A DNA stretch of 64,000 nt from Ilyobacter polytropus DSM 2926 (GCF_000165505.1 NC_014632.1:930001-994000), one strand, 5' to 3'; counted from the stretch's first letter, positions 44,586-53,130 are shown. Notes: generated from the letters alone by a model not told the origin. Translations and numbers: made by a program.

Positions 44586-45800
44586 TTATTCATTTCTAAG
44601 GGCATCAATGGGGTTCATACGAGCTGCCTGATTGGCAGGATAAACTCCAAATATAAGTCCTATAAGTGTAGAAATCACTACAGATATTGTCATAACATTA
44701 ACTGAGAATATAGGGGTAATTCCTGAAACAATTCCAAAGATCTCGGCAGCCAGAAAGCCCATAAAAATACCGATGGCCCCTCCTGATATGGATAATACAA
44801 TGGCTTCGGTTAAAAACTGAAAGAGAATATCTCTGTTTTTTGCCCCTATAGCCTTCCTTATACCGATCTCCTTTATCCTTTCGGTGACACTGACCAGCAT
44901 AATATTCATAACGCCTATACCACCTACTAAGAGGGATATAGAGGCCACAAATGTAACAAAGACATTCAATGTAGATAAGATTTCATTAAAGGAACTTCCA
45001 CGGGAAACCTGTTCCTCATACTCATAAATATCTGTCACATTTTTATTCTCTAGCTCAGTCATTATATCTGTGAGCATTACCTGGGACATGGATGTATCAG
45101 AAGCTTTTACAAGTATAGAGGAATATTCATCTGTTTCGGTGATTCTTTCCATCAGAGGAAGAGAAATTCTTCCAAGTGCAGGTATAAATCTGCTTATTCC
45201 CAGTTCATTCATAGCAGCATCTGGATGCTGGAAAACACCTACTATTGTAAAGTTTTCTATTTTATTAAGTCCTCTAAAATCTATGGAAATTTTTTCTCCC
45301 AAAGGATTTTTATCCGGGAAGATTTTATTTGCAGTGATATGGTCTATAACTATAACGTGGGTTTTTTCTAAAAATTCATTTTCCAGAATAGGTCTTCCCA
45401 TTATATAGGTGAGTTCATCTATAACCTCGAATCCAGGACTTGTCCCGAATAAGCCACCTCTTAAATTTTTATTGTTAGTATTTTTATAATCGACTCGTTG
45501 GAACATCCTAGGTGAGATTGCCTCTAAGTTGTCGTTGTCTTTTAGCAATGCTACGTCACCGCTGTTCAGAGCATAGGAGCTTCTGTAATTTTCGTGGTCT
45601 GTATCCACAGATATTTCGTATACCCCAAATCCACTTTTGGCAAGGGAACCGGTTATTTTTTTCTGACCTCCCTGTCCGATGGCAGACATTGCTATGACTG
45701 AGGATATACCTATTATAATACCAAGCATAGTCAGTAGAGATCGCAGCTTGTTGCCACTTAGACATTGAATTGCGCTTTTAAAAATCTCTATAAAATTCAT
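44586..45800 (-). CDS. MacB-type ABC transporter permease
   Basis: 404 residues. The first membrane segment is followed by MLGIIIGISSVIAMSAIG, then a large periplasmic MacB core of about 220 residues, then three membrane segments of the FtsX domain (VGGIGVMNIMLVSVTERIKEIGIRKAIGAK is the classic region, here read in two parts). It does not transport through the membrane itself but drives the TolC tunnel from ATP. It overlaps the ATPase gene by 23 bases. Together with the next three genes it makes a MacA-MacB-TolC-like efflux set. Confidence 0.92.
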   Translation of the reverse strand: MNFIEIFKSAIQCLSGNKLRSLLTMLGIIIGISSVIAMSAIGQGGQKKITGSLAKSGFGVYEISVDTDHENYRSSYALNSGDVALLKDNDNLEAISPRMFQRVDYKNTNNKNLRGGLFGTSPGFEVIDELTYIMGRPILENEFLEKTHVIVIDHITANKIFPDKNPLGEKISIDFRGLNKIENFTIVGVFQHPDAAMNELGISRFIPALGRISLPLMERITETDEYSSILVKASDTSMSQVMLTDIMTELENKNVTDIYEYEEQVSRGSSFNEILSTLNVFVTFVASISLLVGGIGVMNIMLVSVTERIKEIGIRKAIGAKNRDILFQFLTEAIVLSISGGAIGIFMGFLAAEIFGIVSGITPIFSVNVMTISVVISTLIGLIFGVYPANQAARMNPIDALRNE

Positions 45801-46500
45801 AGTCAGTTACCTCGTCTTTTATTATTTTTCCGTCTCGGAAACGGATAATTCTCTTACAGTGAGTTGCTACATTGTCTTCATGGGTGACCATGACAATTGT
45901 AACACCTTTATTATTTAAGCCTTTAAAAATCTCCAGAACCTCCTCTTCAGATTTAGAATCAAGGTTACCTGTAGGTTCATCAGCTAAAATTATGCTGGGA
46001 TTGGTTACAAGGGCTCTTGCCAGAGCAGCTCTTTGCCTCTGCCCTCCGGAAAGTTCATTTGGTTTGTGGTCAACCCTGTCGCCCAGACCGACACCTTCCA
46101 GGGCTTTAACTGCCCTTTTTTTTCTTTCATGGGCGTGAACTCCAGAATAGACAAGGGGCAGAGCCACATTTTCCCAAGCTTTTAATTTTGGCAGCAGATT
46201 AAAGGACTGAAATACAAAACCAATTTTATTATTTCTTATTCCAGCAAGCTGATTTTCATCTAGATCCTCTATACTTACCCCTGAGAGTTTATATTCTCCT
46301 TCTGTTGTGTGATCAAGACATCCTAGTATATTCATCATAGTAGATTTACCGCTTCCGCTAGGTCCCATTATGGCCACAAATTCCCCTTCTTTCACTACAA
46401 AGGAGACATTATCTAAGGCCTTTAGTGATATATCACCAGTAACATATGTTTTATTCAGATTATTTATTTCAATAACATTTTTTTTAGAAGAATAATTCAT
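45778..46500 (-). CDS. MacB-type ABC transporter ATPase (LolD/MacB family)
   Basis: 240 residues from the ATG at 46500, which has the SD ggtgg; a GTG three codons upstream falls inside the SD. Walker A is GPSGSGKST near residues 44-52, the signature motif is LSGGQRQRAALARAL, and Walker B is IILADEPTGNLD. It powers the FtsX-type permease encoded just downstream. It belongs to the MacB/LolD group that includes macrolide and lipoprotein exporters. It starts 10 bases after the adaptor gene. Confidence 0.93.
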   Translation of the reverse strand: MNYSSKKNVIEINNLNKTYVTGDISLKALDNVSFVVKEGEFVAIMGPSGSGKSTMMNILGCLDHTTEGEYKLSGVSIEDLDENQLAGIRNNKIGFVFQSFNLLPKLKAWENVALPLVYSGVHAHERKKRAVKALEGVGLGDRVDHKPNELSGGQRQRAALARALVTNPSIILADEPTGNLDSKSEEEVLEIFKGLNNKGVTIVMVTHEDNVATHCKRIIRFRDGKIIKDEVTDYEFYRDF

Positions 46501-46509
46501 ATTATCCAC

Positions 46510-47616
46510 CTAGTCCTTTTTCTTTCTAGTAGGTCTATTTTCAGCGGTTTCTATTTTTACCGCTGTACCTTCGGTTAGTATCTGATCTGGATCTTTTAAA
46601 ATCTTCATATTGTTCTCTAGCCCTTCTACCAATAGTACACTACTGTTGTTCATCTGAATTTCTATATATTTTTTTGTTATTGTAGAATCAGGGTTTAGTT
46701 GGAAGACATAGTATTTTTCGCCATCCTGAAGTATTGAAGTTCTTGGAACTGCTATGCTGTCTTTGTTTACAGAGGTGATAATTTCCACATCCACATTGAA
46801 GCCTGGTCTTAATTGTTCTGGTACATTTTCCATTGTTATTTCTACTTCTACATAAGCTTCAGTTTCAGCAGAAGATGAGTTATCAGAGCTTGTGGCTGTA
46901 GAAAGTGTGGATATTTTGCTTACGGTACCTTGAAAAGTCTTTTTGTATGACTCAGGAGATATTCTGACCTTTTGTCCAAGCTCTACTCCGTTTATGCTGT
47001 ACTCAGGAACATCTGCCACTACTATAATGTCAGATAAATCTGCTATTTCAAAAAGTTCTACTTCTGTATTTACCCTGTAATTTTCTTCTGCAACCATAGA
47101 TATAATTGTCCCGTTAAAGGGACTTTTTATCTCATCAAGCATTTTAGAAAGTTCCTCTTTATACTCTTCTATTTCTAAGAGTGAGGTTTCTATGTCAAAT
47201 TCTAAATCCTCTACCTCTGTTTTGGAAGATCCTCCTATATCAAGGAGTTCCTTTGCATTTTTAAGGTCCCTTTTTAATTTTTTTAGATTTATTTCCTCTT
47301 TTTTTAGTTCTCTCTTTACGGTATTTTTATCTTCAGGATCAAAAGTCATGATGACATCGCCTTTTTCCACATAATCTCCTTCATCATAGTAAAGTTTGTC
47401 TACTTTCAAACTTTCGTCGGCGTATACAAGTTTAGTATCTCTTGCTTCCATTACGCCATCAGCCTCTACTATCTTTTCAAAGTCTGACTTTTCAACCTTG
47501 TATGCAGAATAGCTTCTGTTTATGTCTTCTGAGTGAAGGTTTTTTTTGTAGAGAAAAAAAGCTAAAACTGCGAGAAATATTATAACAATTATTAATATCA
47601 TTTTTTTCGACTTCAT
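46510..47616 (-). CDS. MacA-like periplasmic adaptor protein
   Basis: 368 residues. One N-terminal membrane segment (MILIIVIIFLAVLAFFLY) anchors it in the inner membrane. Then come the lipoyl half (VEADGVMEARDTKLVYAD), a coiled-coil hairpin (KRELKKEEINLKKLKRDL), the second lipoyl half (SPFNGTIISM) and a C-terminal beta domain. Adaptors of this RND/MacA type bridge the inner-membrane ABC pump and TolC. It is second in an operon led by the TolC-like gene. Confidence 0.9.
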   Translation of the reverse strand: MKSKKMILIIVIIFLAVLAFFLYKKNLHSEDINRSYSAYKVEKSDFEKIVEADGVMEARDTKLVYADESLKVDKLYYDEGDYVEKGDVIMTFDPEDKNTVKRELKKEEINLKKLKRDLKNAKELLDIGGSSKTEVEDLEFDIETSLLEIEEYKEELSKMLDEIKSPFNGTIISMVAEENYRVNTEVELFEIADLSDIIVVADVPEYSINGVELGQKVRISPESYKKTFQGTVSKISTLSTATSSDNSSSAETEAYVEVEITMENVPEQLRPGFNVDVEIITSVNKDSIAVPRTSILQDGEKYYVFQLNPDSTITKKYIEIQMNNSSVLLVEGLENNMKILKDPDQILTEGTAVKIETAENRPTRKKKD

Positions 47617-47618
47617 TG

Positions 47619-48863
47619 TTACCTCCTGTATTTTATCTCATAGATGAGAGCATTGAGTTCATTGTTTTTTCGCTCTAAGGTTATAGAGTTTTCTACAAAT
47701 TCATCATACTTTTCAATATAGTCAGTGTAGGATTCACTACCCTGCTCATATTTTAGTTTGTAAATTTCATATTTTTTTTCTAATATAATATTTTCCCTTT
47801 TTAAATTTGATACCTCTTTTAAAAGTGAGGAGTATTTATTTTCAAAATCTTTTCTGAGATTATTGACTTTATATAATGTTTTTTCCTTTTCTAATTCCAA
47901 CTCATTAATTTCAACTTCGTAAAGTTGACTAGAGTCATCATATTCAAAAAGTGTTTTTTCTAATTCAAGGGAAACTACTACTTGACCATCTACAGTATCA
48001 TAAAAAGCACCTGCGGTAATATCCGGCCACTTATTGTCAAATTTTGAATATTTATAATTTTCTTTGGATTTTTCCAAAAGTAAATCAGAATTTTCCAAAT
48101 CTCTTTTTCCAATGTTTTCAAAAATTTCTTTTTCCAATTTTTCAGCAGGAGAAAAATATTCTATTTCTTCTCCAGATAAATCAATTTTATAAAGGTCATA
48201 AAAATCAGTTTTTAATTTTTTAATATCTTCTTTTAGTTGTATGATATCACTTGTGGAATTTTCTACCAGCATCTGAGAATACATATAATCAAATTCGGTT
48301 CCAGCACCAAGTTCAAACTCTTTTTTTAATTTTTCCATGTCACTTATAAGTCCGGGATGGAGTTTCTCCTTTAAGTCTAGCTCAAGCTTTGTATCCATAT
48401 AAGTCTGATAAAGAGAAATGACAGCTAATATCTCTTCTTCAACTGTTTCATTTTCAAGGTTTAGCCTGTATTCTTTATCATATGAGAAAATATTTGTCTC
48501 ATATTTTCTGTCACTAAAGAATATATCTTTGAGTTCTTTTTCTATTCCGATAAGTTCCTCATCTGTACTTCCTGTAGTATGGTCATATTCAGCAGAATAT
48601 TTGAAAATGTCATATTGGGCAGAAAAAGTACTGTCAAATTCTTCACTTTCATTGTAGTAATCGGAATCGGCCTCTATATCCACTCCGTCTCGGTCAGTGA
48701 GGTTTACTTTTGTTTCCTCGATATTTAAACGATTTGTTTCAAATTTCTTGAAGTCATTGGAATAGCCTTTAGTCTGAATAACTTTTAGCATATCATCTAA
48801 AGTCATAGCATGAATTTGCAGTGTGAGAGAAAGGGATAAAAAAATTATATAAATTTTTTTCAA
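47619..48863 (-). CDS. TolC-family outer-membrane efflux protein
   Basis: 414 residues from a TTG start behind aggaggt. The signal peptide KKIYIIFLSLSLTLQIHA is cleaved before MTLDDML. The body is built from two long helical repeats with heptad-like leucines and coiled coils (ELDLKEKLHPGLISDMEKL), as in TolC. It forms the outer-membrane channel for the adaptor and MacB-type pump encoded downstream. It begins the operon. Extended helix repeats make the family clear even though sequence identity is probably low. Confidence 0.85.
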   Translation of the reverse strand: MKKIYIIFLSLSLTLQIHAMTLDDMLKVIQTKGYSNDFKKFETNRLNIEETKVNLTDRDGVDIEADSDYYNESEEFDSTFSAQYDIFKYSAEYDHTTGSTDEELIGIEKELKDIFFSDRKYETNIFSYDKEYRLNLENETVEEEILAVISLYQTYMDTKLELDLKEKLHPGLISDMEKLKKEFELGAGTEFDYMYSQMLVENSTSDIIQLKEDIKKLKTDFYDLYKIDLSGEEIEYFSPAEKLEKEIFENIGKRDLENSDLLLEKSKENYKYSKFDNKWPDITAGAFYDTVDGQVVVSLELEKTLFEYDDSSQLYEVEINELELEKEKTLYKVNNLRKDFENKYSSLLKEVSNLKRENIILEKKYEIYKLKYEQGSESYTDYIEKYDEFVENSITLERKNNELNALIYEIKYRR

Positions 48864-48896
48864 AGTATTACCTCCTTTAGATTATATTTTACATAA

Positions 48897-48929
48897 ATTA
48901 TAACAAAAAACTATGTCAAAAATATGACA
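48897..48929 (-). promoter_or_regulatory. Promoter and operator-like repeat of the efflux operon
   Basis: On the minus strand tgttataat (TGnTATAAT) is an extended -10 element, about 34 bases before the TolC TTG. Just upstream tgtca and tgaca (48914-48918 and 48925-48929) form an inverted repeat with a 6-base spacer. A repressor bound there would block the promoter. The regulator is unknown. Confidence 0.5.
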
Positions 48930-49011
48930 AAAAAAAGTCAAATGTGATTTTAAACATAATCAGGGAAAGTTTAGAAAATGATATTTTAATCTGGAAATTT
49001 TATCTAAATTA

Positions 49012-49031
49012 TTAGTTGTGACACCAACTAA
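49012..49031. promoter_or_regulatory. Inverted repeat ttagttg-N6-caactaa
   Basis: Perfect 7-bp arms with a 6-base spacer, in the gap between the efflux operon and the hemolysin III-like gene. It looks like a regulator binding site, but no promoter can be assigned to it. Confidence 0.35.
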
Positions 49032-49112
49032 GTTATGTAAATAAAACTCTAGCATAGTTTGGATGGTGAGTCAACAATTTAACTATTTAAAAATTCTTTT
49101 TAATAATTATTT

Positions 49113-49140
49113 TATAAAAAAAAGAGCCATTAGGCTCTTT
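49113..49140 (-). terminator. Terminator after the hemolysin III-like gene
   Basis: aaagagcc-atta-ggctcttt with a run of Ts on the minus strand. It overlaps the gene end. Confidence 0.8.
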
Positions 49141-49765
49141 ATATAGAATAGTATATAGATAGGTAGTTCAATACACTTCCTCCAATGACGAACAGATGCC
49201 ATATTACATGAGTAAACTTTATCTTTTTAAGGAGATAAAATATCGCTCCTACGGAGTATGTTATACCACTTGCTAAAAGAAAGTTCAGAGCTTCAGAGTT
49301 TAGATTTGCCTTGAGATTTTTAAAGACAAATATTATCATCCATCCCATGAAAAGATAAATAAGTGTGGAAACAAAGGTAAACCTGCCTGTAAATTTTATT
49401 TTGAAAATTATTCCCATCAGGGTGAGCATCCACTGTATAACTAATAGTACAATAGCAACTTGACCTTTGACTACTGTGAGTAGATATGGAGTATACGAGC
49501 TAGAAATAAGTATGTATATTGCAGAATGATCAAATATTTTAAAAAGTTTTTTTGCTTTTCCAGGCTGTAGAATATGATAGGTACCTGACATAGAATATAG
49601 CAGTACAAGTGCTGCTCCAAATATACTAAAACTTATAAGATGTGCTATAGTTCCAAAATTCAATGCCCTGAATATGAGAAGTACAAGACCGTATACTGCT
49701 GTAAGAGCACCGAGATAGTGCGTTATTGAATTCATATATTCCTCTAATTTATTATGATCTGTCAT
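49139..49765 (-). CDS. Hemolysin III/PAQR family membrane protein
   Basis: 208 residues from the ATG at 49765, seven bases after ggagga; a TTG five codons upstream lies in the SD. Seven membrane segments are visible. The family residues are Asn and His in NSITHYLGAL near the start, SGTYHILQPG and DHSAIYILISSSYTP in the middle, and VIWHLFVIGGS near the end, which would supply metal ligands. Members of the YqfA/Hly-III family are integral membrane proteins; their activity as hemolysins is uncertain. It probably acts as a membrane receptor or hydrolase-like protein. Confidence 0.88.
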   Translation of the reverse strand: MTDHNKLEEYMNSITHYLGALTAVYGLVLLIFRALNFGTIAHLISFSIFGAALVLLYSMSGTYHILQPGKAKKLFKIFDHSAIYILISSSYTPYLLTVVKGQVAIVLLVIQWMLTLMGIIFKIKFTGRFTFVSTLIYLFMGWMIIFVFKNLKANLNSEALNFLLASGITYSVGAIFYLLKKIKFTHVIWHLFVIGGSVLNYLSIYYSI

Positions 49766-49798
49766 GGCTGATTCCTCCAATTAAATATTTATAAATTA

Positions 49799-49829
49799 AT
49801 TATACCACATTCTTAACTAATTTAGTCAA
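49799..49829 (-). promoter_or_regulatory. Promoter of the hemolysin III-like gene
   Basis: On the minus strand TTGACT (49824-49829) and TATAAT (49799-49804) are 19 bases apart, with TGG before the -10 giving an extended -10 that could compensate for the long spacer. Confidence 0.5.
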
Positions 49830-50073
49830 GAATACATTAAAAAAAATATAAATTTTTTTTAATGTAAAATGACTAAATGTTTAAAAAAGGTTGAATATTA
49901 TATATTTTTTTATTATAAACAATTTTATTAAACTGTAATGAATGAAATTATCCTTTTAAAGAGATTAATGTCATAATAAAAAAACATATGTTATTAAATG
50001 GTCAAAAGTCTAAAAACACCATAAAATAAAGGATAGAAACGGACTGGGGATTTTCTTATCAAATTGGTAAAGT

Positions 50074-50102
50074 TTGACATTTTTTTTAAAAGTATATATA
50101 CT
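50074..50102 (+). promoter_or_regulatory. Promoter of the small regulator with a palindrome over the -10
   Basis: TTGACA (50074-50079) and TATACT (50097-50102) have ideal 17-base spacing. The 12-base palindrome agtatatatact (50091-50102) covers the -10, which would suit autorepression by the HTH protein encoded just downstream. Confidence 0.6.
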
Positions 50103-50148
50103 ATTTTTAGGAAGGGTCTAACAAAATTTAAATCTGAGGAGGTATAAG

Positions 50149-50346
50149 GTGAAAGTTAGAATTAAAAAGATTCTAGAAGAAAAAGGTAGATCAATTTACT
50201 GGCTGGCAATCCAATGTAATGTTACATATAAAAGTATGTTCAACTTAGTGAATAATAAAACATCTTCTGTTAAATTTATGCTTTTAGAAAGAATATGCAA
50301 TGTATTAGAAGTAACTCCTAATGATATCTTTGATTTTGAAAATTAA
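50149..50346 (+). CDS. Small XRE-family HTH regulator (Cro/CI type)
   Basis: 65 residues from a GTG behind gaggaggt. The fold is a single Cro/CI-type helix-turn-helix: RIKKILEEKGRSIYWLAIQCNVTYKSMFNLVNNK is typical (read in parts), closing with LEVTPNDIFDF, the pattern of YozG-like proteins. It has no other domain. A palindromic site lies over its own promoter, so it probably represses itself. No toxin, phage or restriction gene is next to it. Confidence 0.88.
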   Translation: MKVRIKKILEEKGRSIYWLAIQCNVTYKSMFNLVNNKTSSVKFMLLERICNVLEVTPNDIFDFEN

Positions 50347-50347
50347 A

Positions 50348-50369
50348 AATGGGGCTTTTTAGCCCCATT
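50348..50369. terminator. Terminator shared by the regulator and the zinc-ribbon gene
   Basis: aatggggct-tttt-agccccatt. Ts follow on the minus strand. It overlaps the stop of the converging small gene. Confidence 0.7.
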
Positions 50370-50529
50370 AACTAAGATGCATACTCGAGAAAAATATTCC
50401 ATTTGATCTTTTTTTTCTACATACCGGGCACAGCTTGTTATAAGGAACACCTCTATTATCCAATTCGCTTTTAAAATTCTTCTTACATTTCAAACATGTT
50501 ATGGCCTTAGATTTTATTTTAGTTTCCAT
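50368..50529 (-). CDS. Small two-CxxC zinc-ribbon protein
   Basis: 53 residues. Two Cys pairs, CLKC and CPVC, are 18 residues apart and flanked by Lys/Arg, as in zinc ribbons that bind nucleic acid. An SD (gggagggg) lies seven bases before the ATG. It converges on the XRE-type regulator. The gene is below common length cut-offs and easily missed. The family is not recognised; a role in transcription or translation is only a guess. Confidence 0.65.
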   Translation of the reverse strand: METKIKSKAITCLKCKKNFKSELDNRGVPYNKLCPVCRKKRSNGIFFSSMHLS

Positions 50530-50719
50530 TAACATACCCCTCCCATTTTAAAAACAATAAATTATTCTTTAGACGGACTTTTAATAAAAAAAGTTTATTT
50601 TTTTATTTTTTATTTAAAAGTCCTATAATTTATTAATATTAAATTTTTTGTAAAAAAATAAAAAATAAGATATAATAAATCAGTACAAAATATTTCAAAG
50701 AATAGGAGAAAATATATAA

Positions 50720-51436
50720 ATGAATATAGAATTAAAAAAAATAGTTTTAGATATAAAACCAGGACAGGAAAATTTAGATTTTGAAAAACTCTATGAAAAT
50801 TCTTATAAAGAAGCCTTAAAAAGGGAAACCTTGACAGACAAAGAAAAAATACAATGGTCTGGAATATTTCACATAGAAGATGATGAGATTGAGATGGAAT
50901 TTTTAGCAGATACAAAGGGAAATTATATAACCTACCTCGATCTAGATGGATATTTAAATGGTGAAGTTGCAGAGATTGACGAAGGAAGTGCACTGCATCT
51001 TGTGTCTGAAGGAAGCAATATCTATGAAGCAATTTGTTTTATGGAGATAAAAAAGTTGAAAGTTCTTCCAGAGCCGAAATTAAAGGCTTTAGAATATAGC
51101 TTGTTTCCTAAATTTGCTCAGGGTTTTATAGCAAGTGACCTTTCTGGGGAAAATAATGTAAGTGAATTTATGGAATTATTTACTCCTATTCTTTCAAATT
51201 TAGAGCTTATAAAAAAAATAAACATCAGTTGTGAATGGAGTGAGATTATAGGTGGAAACAGCGAGACTAAAGAAAGATTTGAAAAATTTCTGAAAGATTA
51301 TGTTGAAAAGGAACTATTCTTTTTATACTATGATACCGAGTATGGTGAGATGCTCTCTAAGAAAGAGTATAACGAACTTTTTGCTCAAGGTATAAAATAT
51401 AATCCCAATACTGATATTTTAGACCTTTATGAATAA
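50720..51436 (+). CDS. Protein of unknown function
   Basis: 238 residues, acidic, with no signal peptide or membrane segment. It starts IELKKIVLDIKPGQENLDFE and looks beta-rich in the first half (WSGIFHIEDDEIEMEFLAD) and helical in the second. The SD aggaga precedes the ATG. It lies alone, bounded by a perfect terminator. I do not recognise it. Confidence 0.7.
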   Translation: MNIELKKIVLDIKPGQENLDFEKLYENSYKEALKRETLTDKEKIQWSGIFHIEDDEIEMEFLADTKGNYITYLDLDGYLNGEVAEIDEGSALHLVSEGSNIYEAICFMEIKKLKVLPEPKLKALEYSLFPKFAQGFIASDLSGENNVSEFMELFTPILSNLELIKKINISCEWSEIIGGNSETKERFEKFLKDYVEKELFFLYYDTEYGEMLSKKEYNELFAQGIKYNPNTDILDLYE

Positions 51437-51444
51437 AGAAGGAT

Positions 51445-51480
51445 AAACAAAAGAGGCAGCAAATGCTGCCTCTTTTGTTT
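51445..51480. terminator. Perfect bidirectional terminator
   Basis: aaacaaaagaggcagca and its exact reverse complement with a 2-base loop; Ts on both strands. Confidence 0.92.
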
Positions 51481-51742
51481 ATATTATTCGTACCCTAAAT
51501 ATAATTATTTCATCTTTATCAGGAGTGATGTGGATGAAATTAACTGTATCTTCATTTTCATACTGAACTTCGTCTACTTTACAAACAATCTTTGTATCAT
51601 TGTCTAAAATCATTATTAAAAGTTTATTTAGCTTGGAGATCTCTTTTACAGAACCTATAGAATCTATTTCTATCAGTTCCCATCTTGACTCTACCATAAC
51701 TTCTTTATTCATTAGAAGAGTTTTAAGTTTTTCTAATTCCAT
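51479..51742 (-). CDS. Small protein of unknown function
   Basis: 87 residues behind aaaggagtg. It has a helical start (MELEKLKTLLMNKEV) followed by an SH3-like run of short beta strands (LLIMILDNDTKIVCKVDEVQ) and one Cys. There is no signal peptide. It converges on the unknown gene before it across the shared terminator. I do not recognise it. Confidence 0.6.
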   Translation of the reverse strand: MELEKLKTLLMNKEVMVESRWELIEIDSIGSVKEISKLNKLLIMILDNDTKIVCKVDEVQYENEDTVNFIHITPDKDEIIIFRVRII

Positions 51743-51952
51743 AGATACTCACTCCTTTTTAATATAAGGTTAAATATTCTTTAGATATTAATCTGGCGAT
51801 AAATTTTAAATATTTCCCATCAAAAGACATTCACTAAAAGTAGTATTTGACAAGAACAGCTTTTATCCTTTTCAGAAAAATATAGTTCCTTCTATAAAAT
51901 CATTCTTTATGGTAAAATACTATAAGTGTAAGAAATAGGAGGAAAGATATAA

Positions 51953-52498
51953 GTGAGGAAAAAAATAAAAGAAACAATCGTAGTAGAGGGAAGAGATGAC
52001 ATAACTGCGGTAAAGGCGGCAGTGGATGCAGAACTTATAGAGGTAAACGGATTTGCTGTAAGAAAGAGAAGTACACTGGAAAAAATAAAGAATGCACAGG
52101 AAAGGACAGGAGTTATTATTCTTACAGATCCTGATTTTGCAGGAGAAAAAATAAGAAAGACTATAGAAAACTATGTCCCAGGTGTAAGACATGCATATAT
52201 CGGAAGGAAAGAGGGTACCAGACTAAAAGACGGGAATGTTGGAGTAGAAAATGCTTCTCCATCTGTTATTATAAGGGCTCTTAATGATGCAAAATGCAAG
52301 CTCATAGAAAGAAATGATATATTTACTTCTATGGATATGCTAGAGTATGGCCTGACAGGTGGAGATGACTCTAAAAATAAAAGGCAGATAGTTGGAGTTA
52401 AATTGGGTATAGGATACGGAAACGGCAAGCAATTTTTAGCCAAACTCAACCACTTTGGCATAACAAAAGATGAATTTCTGAAAGCAATGGAAAAATAG
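51953..52498 (+). CDS. rnmV: Ribonuclease M5
   Basis: 181 residues from a GTG behind taggagga. The Toprim domain comes first: VEGRDDITAVKAA holds the catalytic Glu, ILTDPDFAGEKIR the metal-binding Asp-x-Asp. The second part (KEGTRLKDGNVGVENAS) is the RNase M5 signature. The enzyme trims the 5S rRNA precursor on both sides in a structure-dependent way. It is most common in Firmicutes. Its usual neighbour ksgA is not next to it, and no rRNA gene is in the window. Confidence 0.93.
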   Translation: MRKKIKETIVVEGRDDITAVKAAVDAELIEVNGFAVRKRSTLEKIKNAQERTGVIILTDPDFAGEKIRKTIENYVPGVRHAYIGRKEGTRLKDGNVGVENASPSVIIRALNDAKCKLIERNDIFTSMDMLEYGLTGGDDSKNKRQIVGVKLGIGYGNGKQFLAKLNHFGITKDEFLKAMEK

Positions 52499-52522
52499 GC
52501 TCCTAACAGGAGCCTATTTTTT
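52492..52522. terminator. Bidirectional terminator overlapping the rnmV stop
   Basis: aaaataggctcct-aac-aggagcctatttt. It overlaps the stop codons of both converging genes. Confidence 0.9.
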
Positions 52523-52624
52523 ATTTGTACCTTTTTTAACTTTTTCTTTCTTTTTATCTTTTATTTTATCCTTCTCTTCTTTTTTCAAATCCTCTATAAT
52601 GTCTTCCATCTCTCTTCTGCTCAT
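52514..52624 (-). CDS. Very small lysine-rich protein
   Basis: 36 residues. Almost half are Lys or Glu: SRREMEDIIEDLKKEEKDK is a likely single helix, then a Lys-rich tail. The SD aagaggaggt precedes the ATG. It converges on rnmV, ending inside the shared terminator. The coding call rests on the SD and terminator alone; no homologue is known to me. Confidence 0.45.
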   Translation of the reverse strand: MSRREMEDIIEDLKKEEKDKIKDKKKEKVKKGTNKK

Positions 52625-52757
52625 ATCTACCTCCTCTTAAAATTAGGTCCTTTAATATCTTATTTGATAATAAATAAATATTCCTTTTACATTATAAAGA
52701 GGAAAAAGAGTAAATATAAAAAACATTATTTATAGATACATATAAGGAGGGATAAAT

Positions 52758-53036
52758 ATGTTTACAGAAAAAATTATTATAAATAAGGGAGCAGTATATC
52801 TACTTTTTGATAAAGACGAGAATTTTATTGGAAGAGCCTTTATAGAGGATTTAAGTGAAAGCCCGGTCAAAATATTCACTTATGTTGGTAGAACGTATAA
52901 AAAAGATTATGAGGAGATAGCAGGATCCATTTCTAAAGCCTTAAAAGAGGATTATAAAGGAAAAAGTGAAATGAAAATGGAATTTCTTTTAAATTTCATT
53001 GAAGACGATGCAACCAGGACTATAACTTTAGATTAA
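52758..53036 (+). CDS. Small protein of unknown function
   Basis: 92 residues behind aaggagg. It looks like an alpha/beta protein with a beta start (KIIINKGAVYLLFDKDENFIG), no Cys, no signal peptide. The last part, with KMEFLLNFIEDDATRTITLD, is beta again. The gap before it has no promoter I can name. I do not recognise the family. Confidence 0.6.
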   Translation: MFTEKIIINKGAVYLLFDKDENFIGRAFIEDLSESPVKIFTYVGRTYKKDYEEIAGSISKALKEDYKGKSEMKMEFLLNFIEDDATRTITLD

Positions 53037-53100
53037 AAATAAACTACAAATTTCAAATACTAGAACTTGAAATTATGGATGATATATTTTAAAGTTTCGT

Positions 53101-53130
53101 AAAAAAATCCCCTGTTAATAAATACAGGGG
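53101..53130 (-). terminator. Terminator after the radical SAM gene
   Basis: cccctgt and acaggg g pair; on the minus strand it is followed by a run of seven Ts. Confidence 0.75.

Larger units (their letters stand above)
49766..50148. other. Gene-free divergent region
   Basis: 383 very AT-rich bases between the hemolysin III-like gene and the XRE-type regulator. It holds the two promoters listed separately and no convincing ORF or RNA gene. Confidence 0.4.

Noticed and set aside
50610-51032. Minus-strand 140-residue ORF over the unknown gene at 50720
   Set aside because: Low-complexity Phe/Leu-rich translation with no SD, antisense to a better frame; treated as a shadow.
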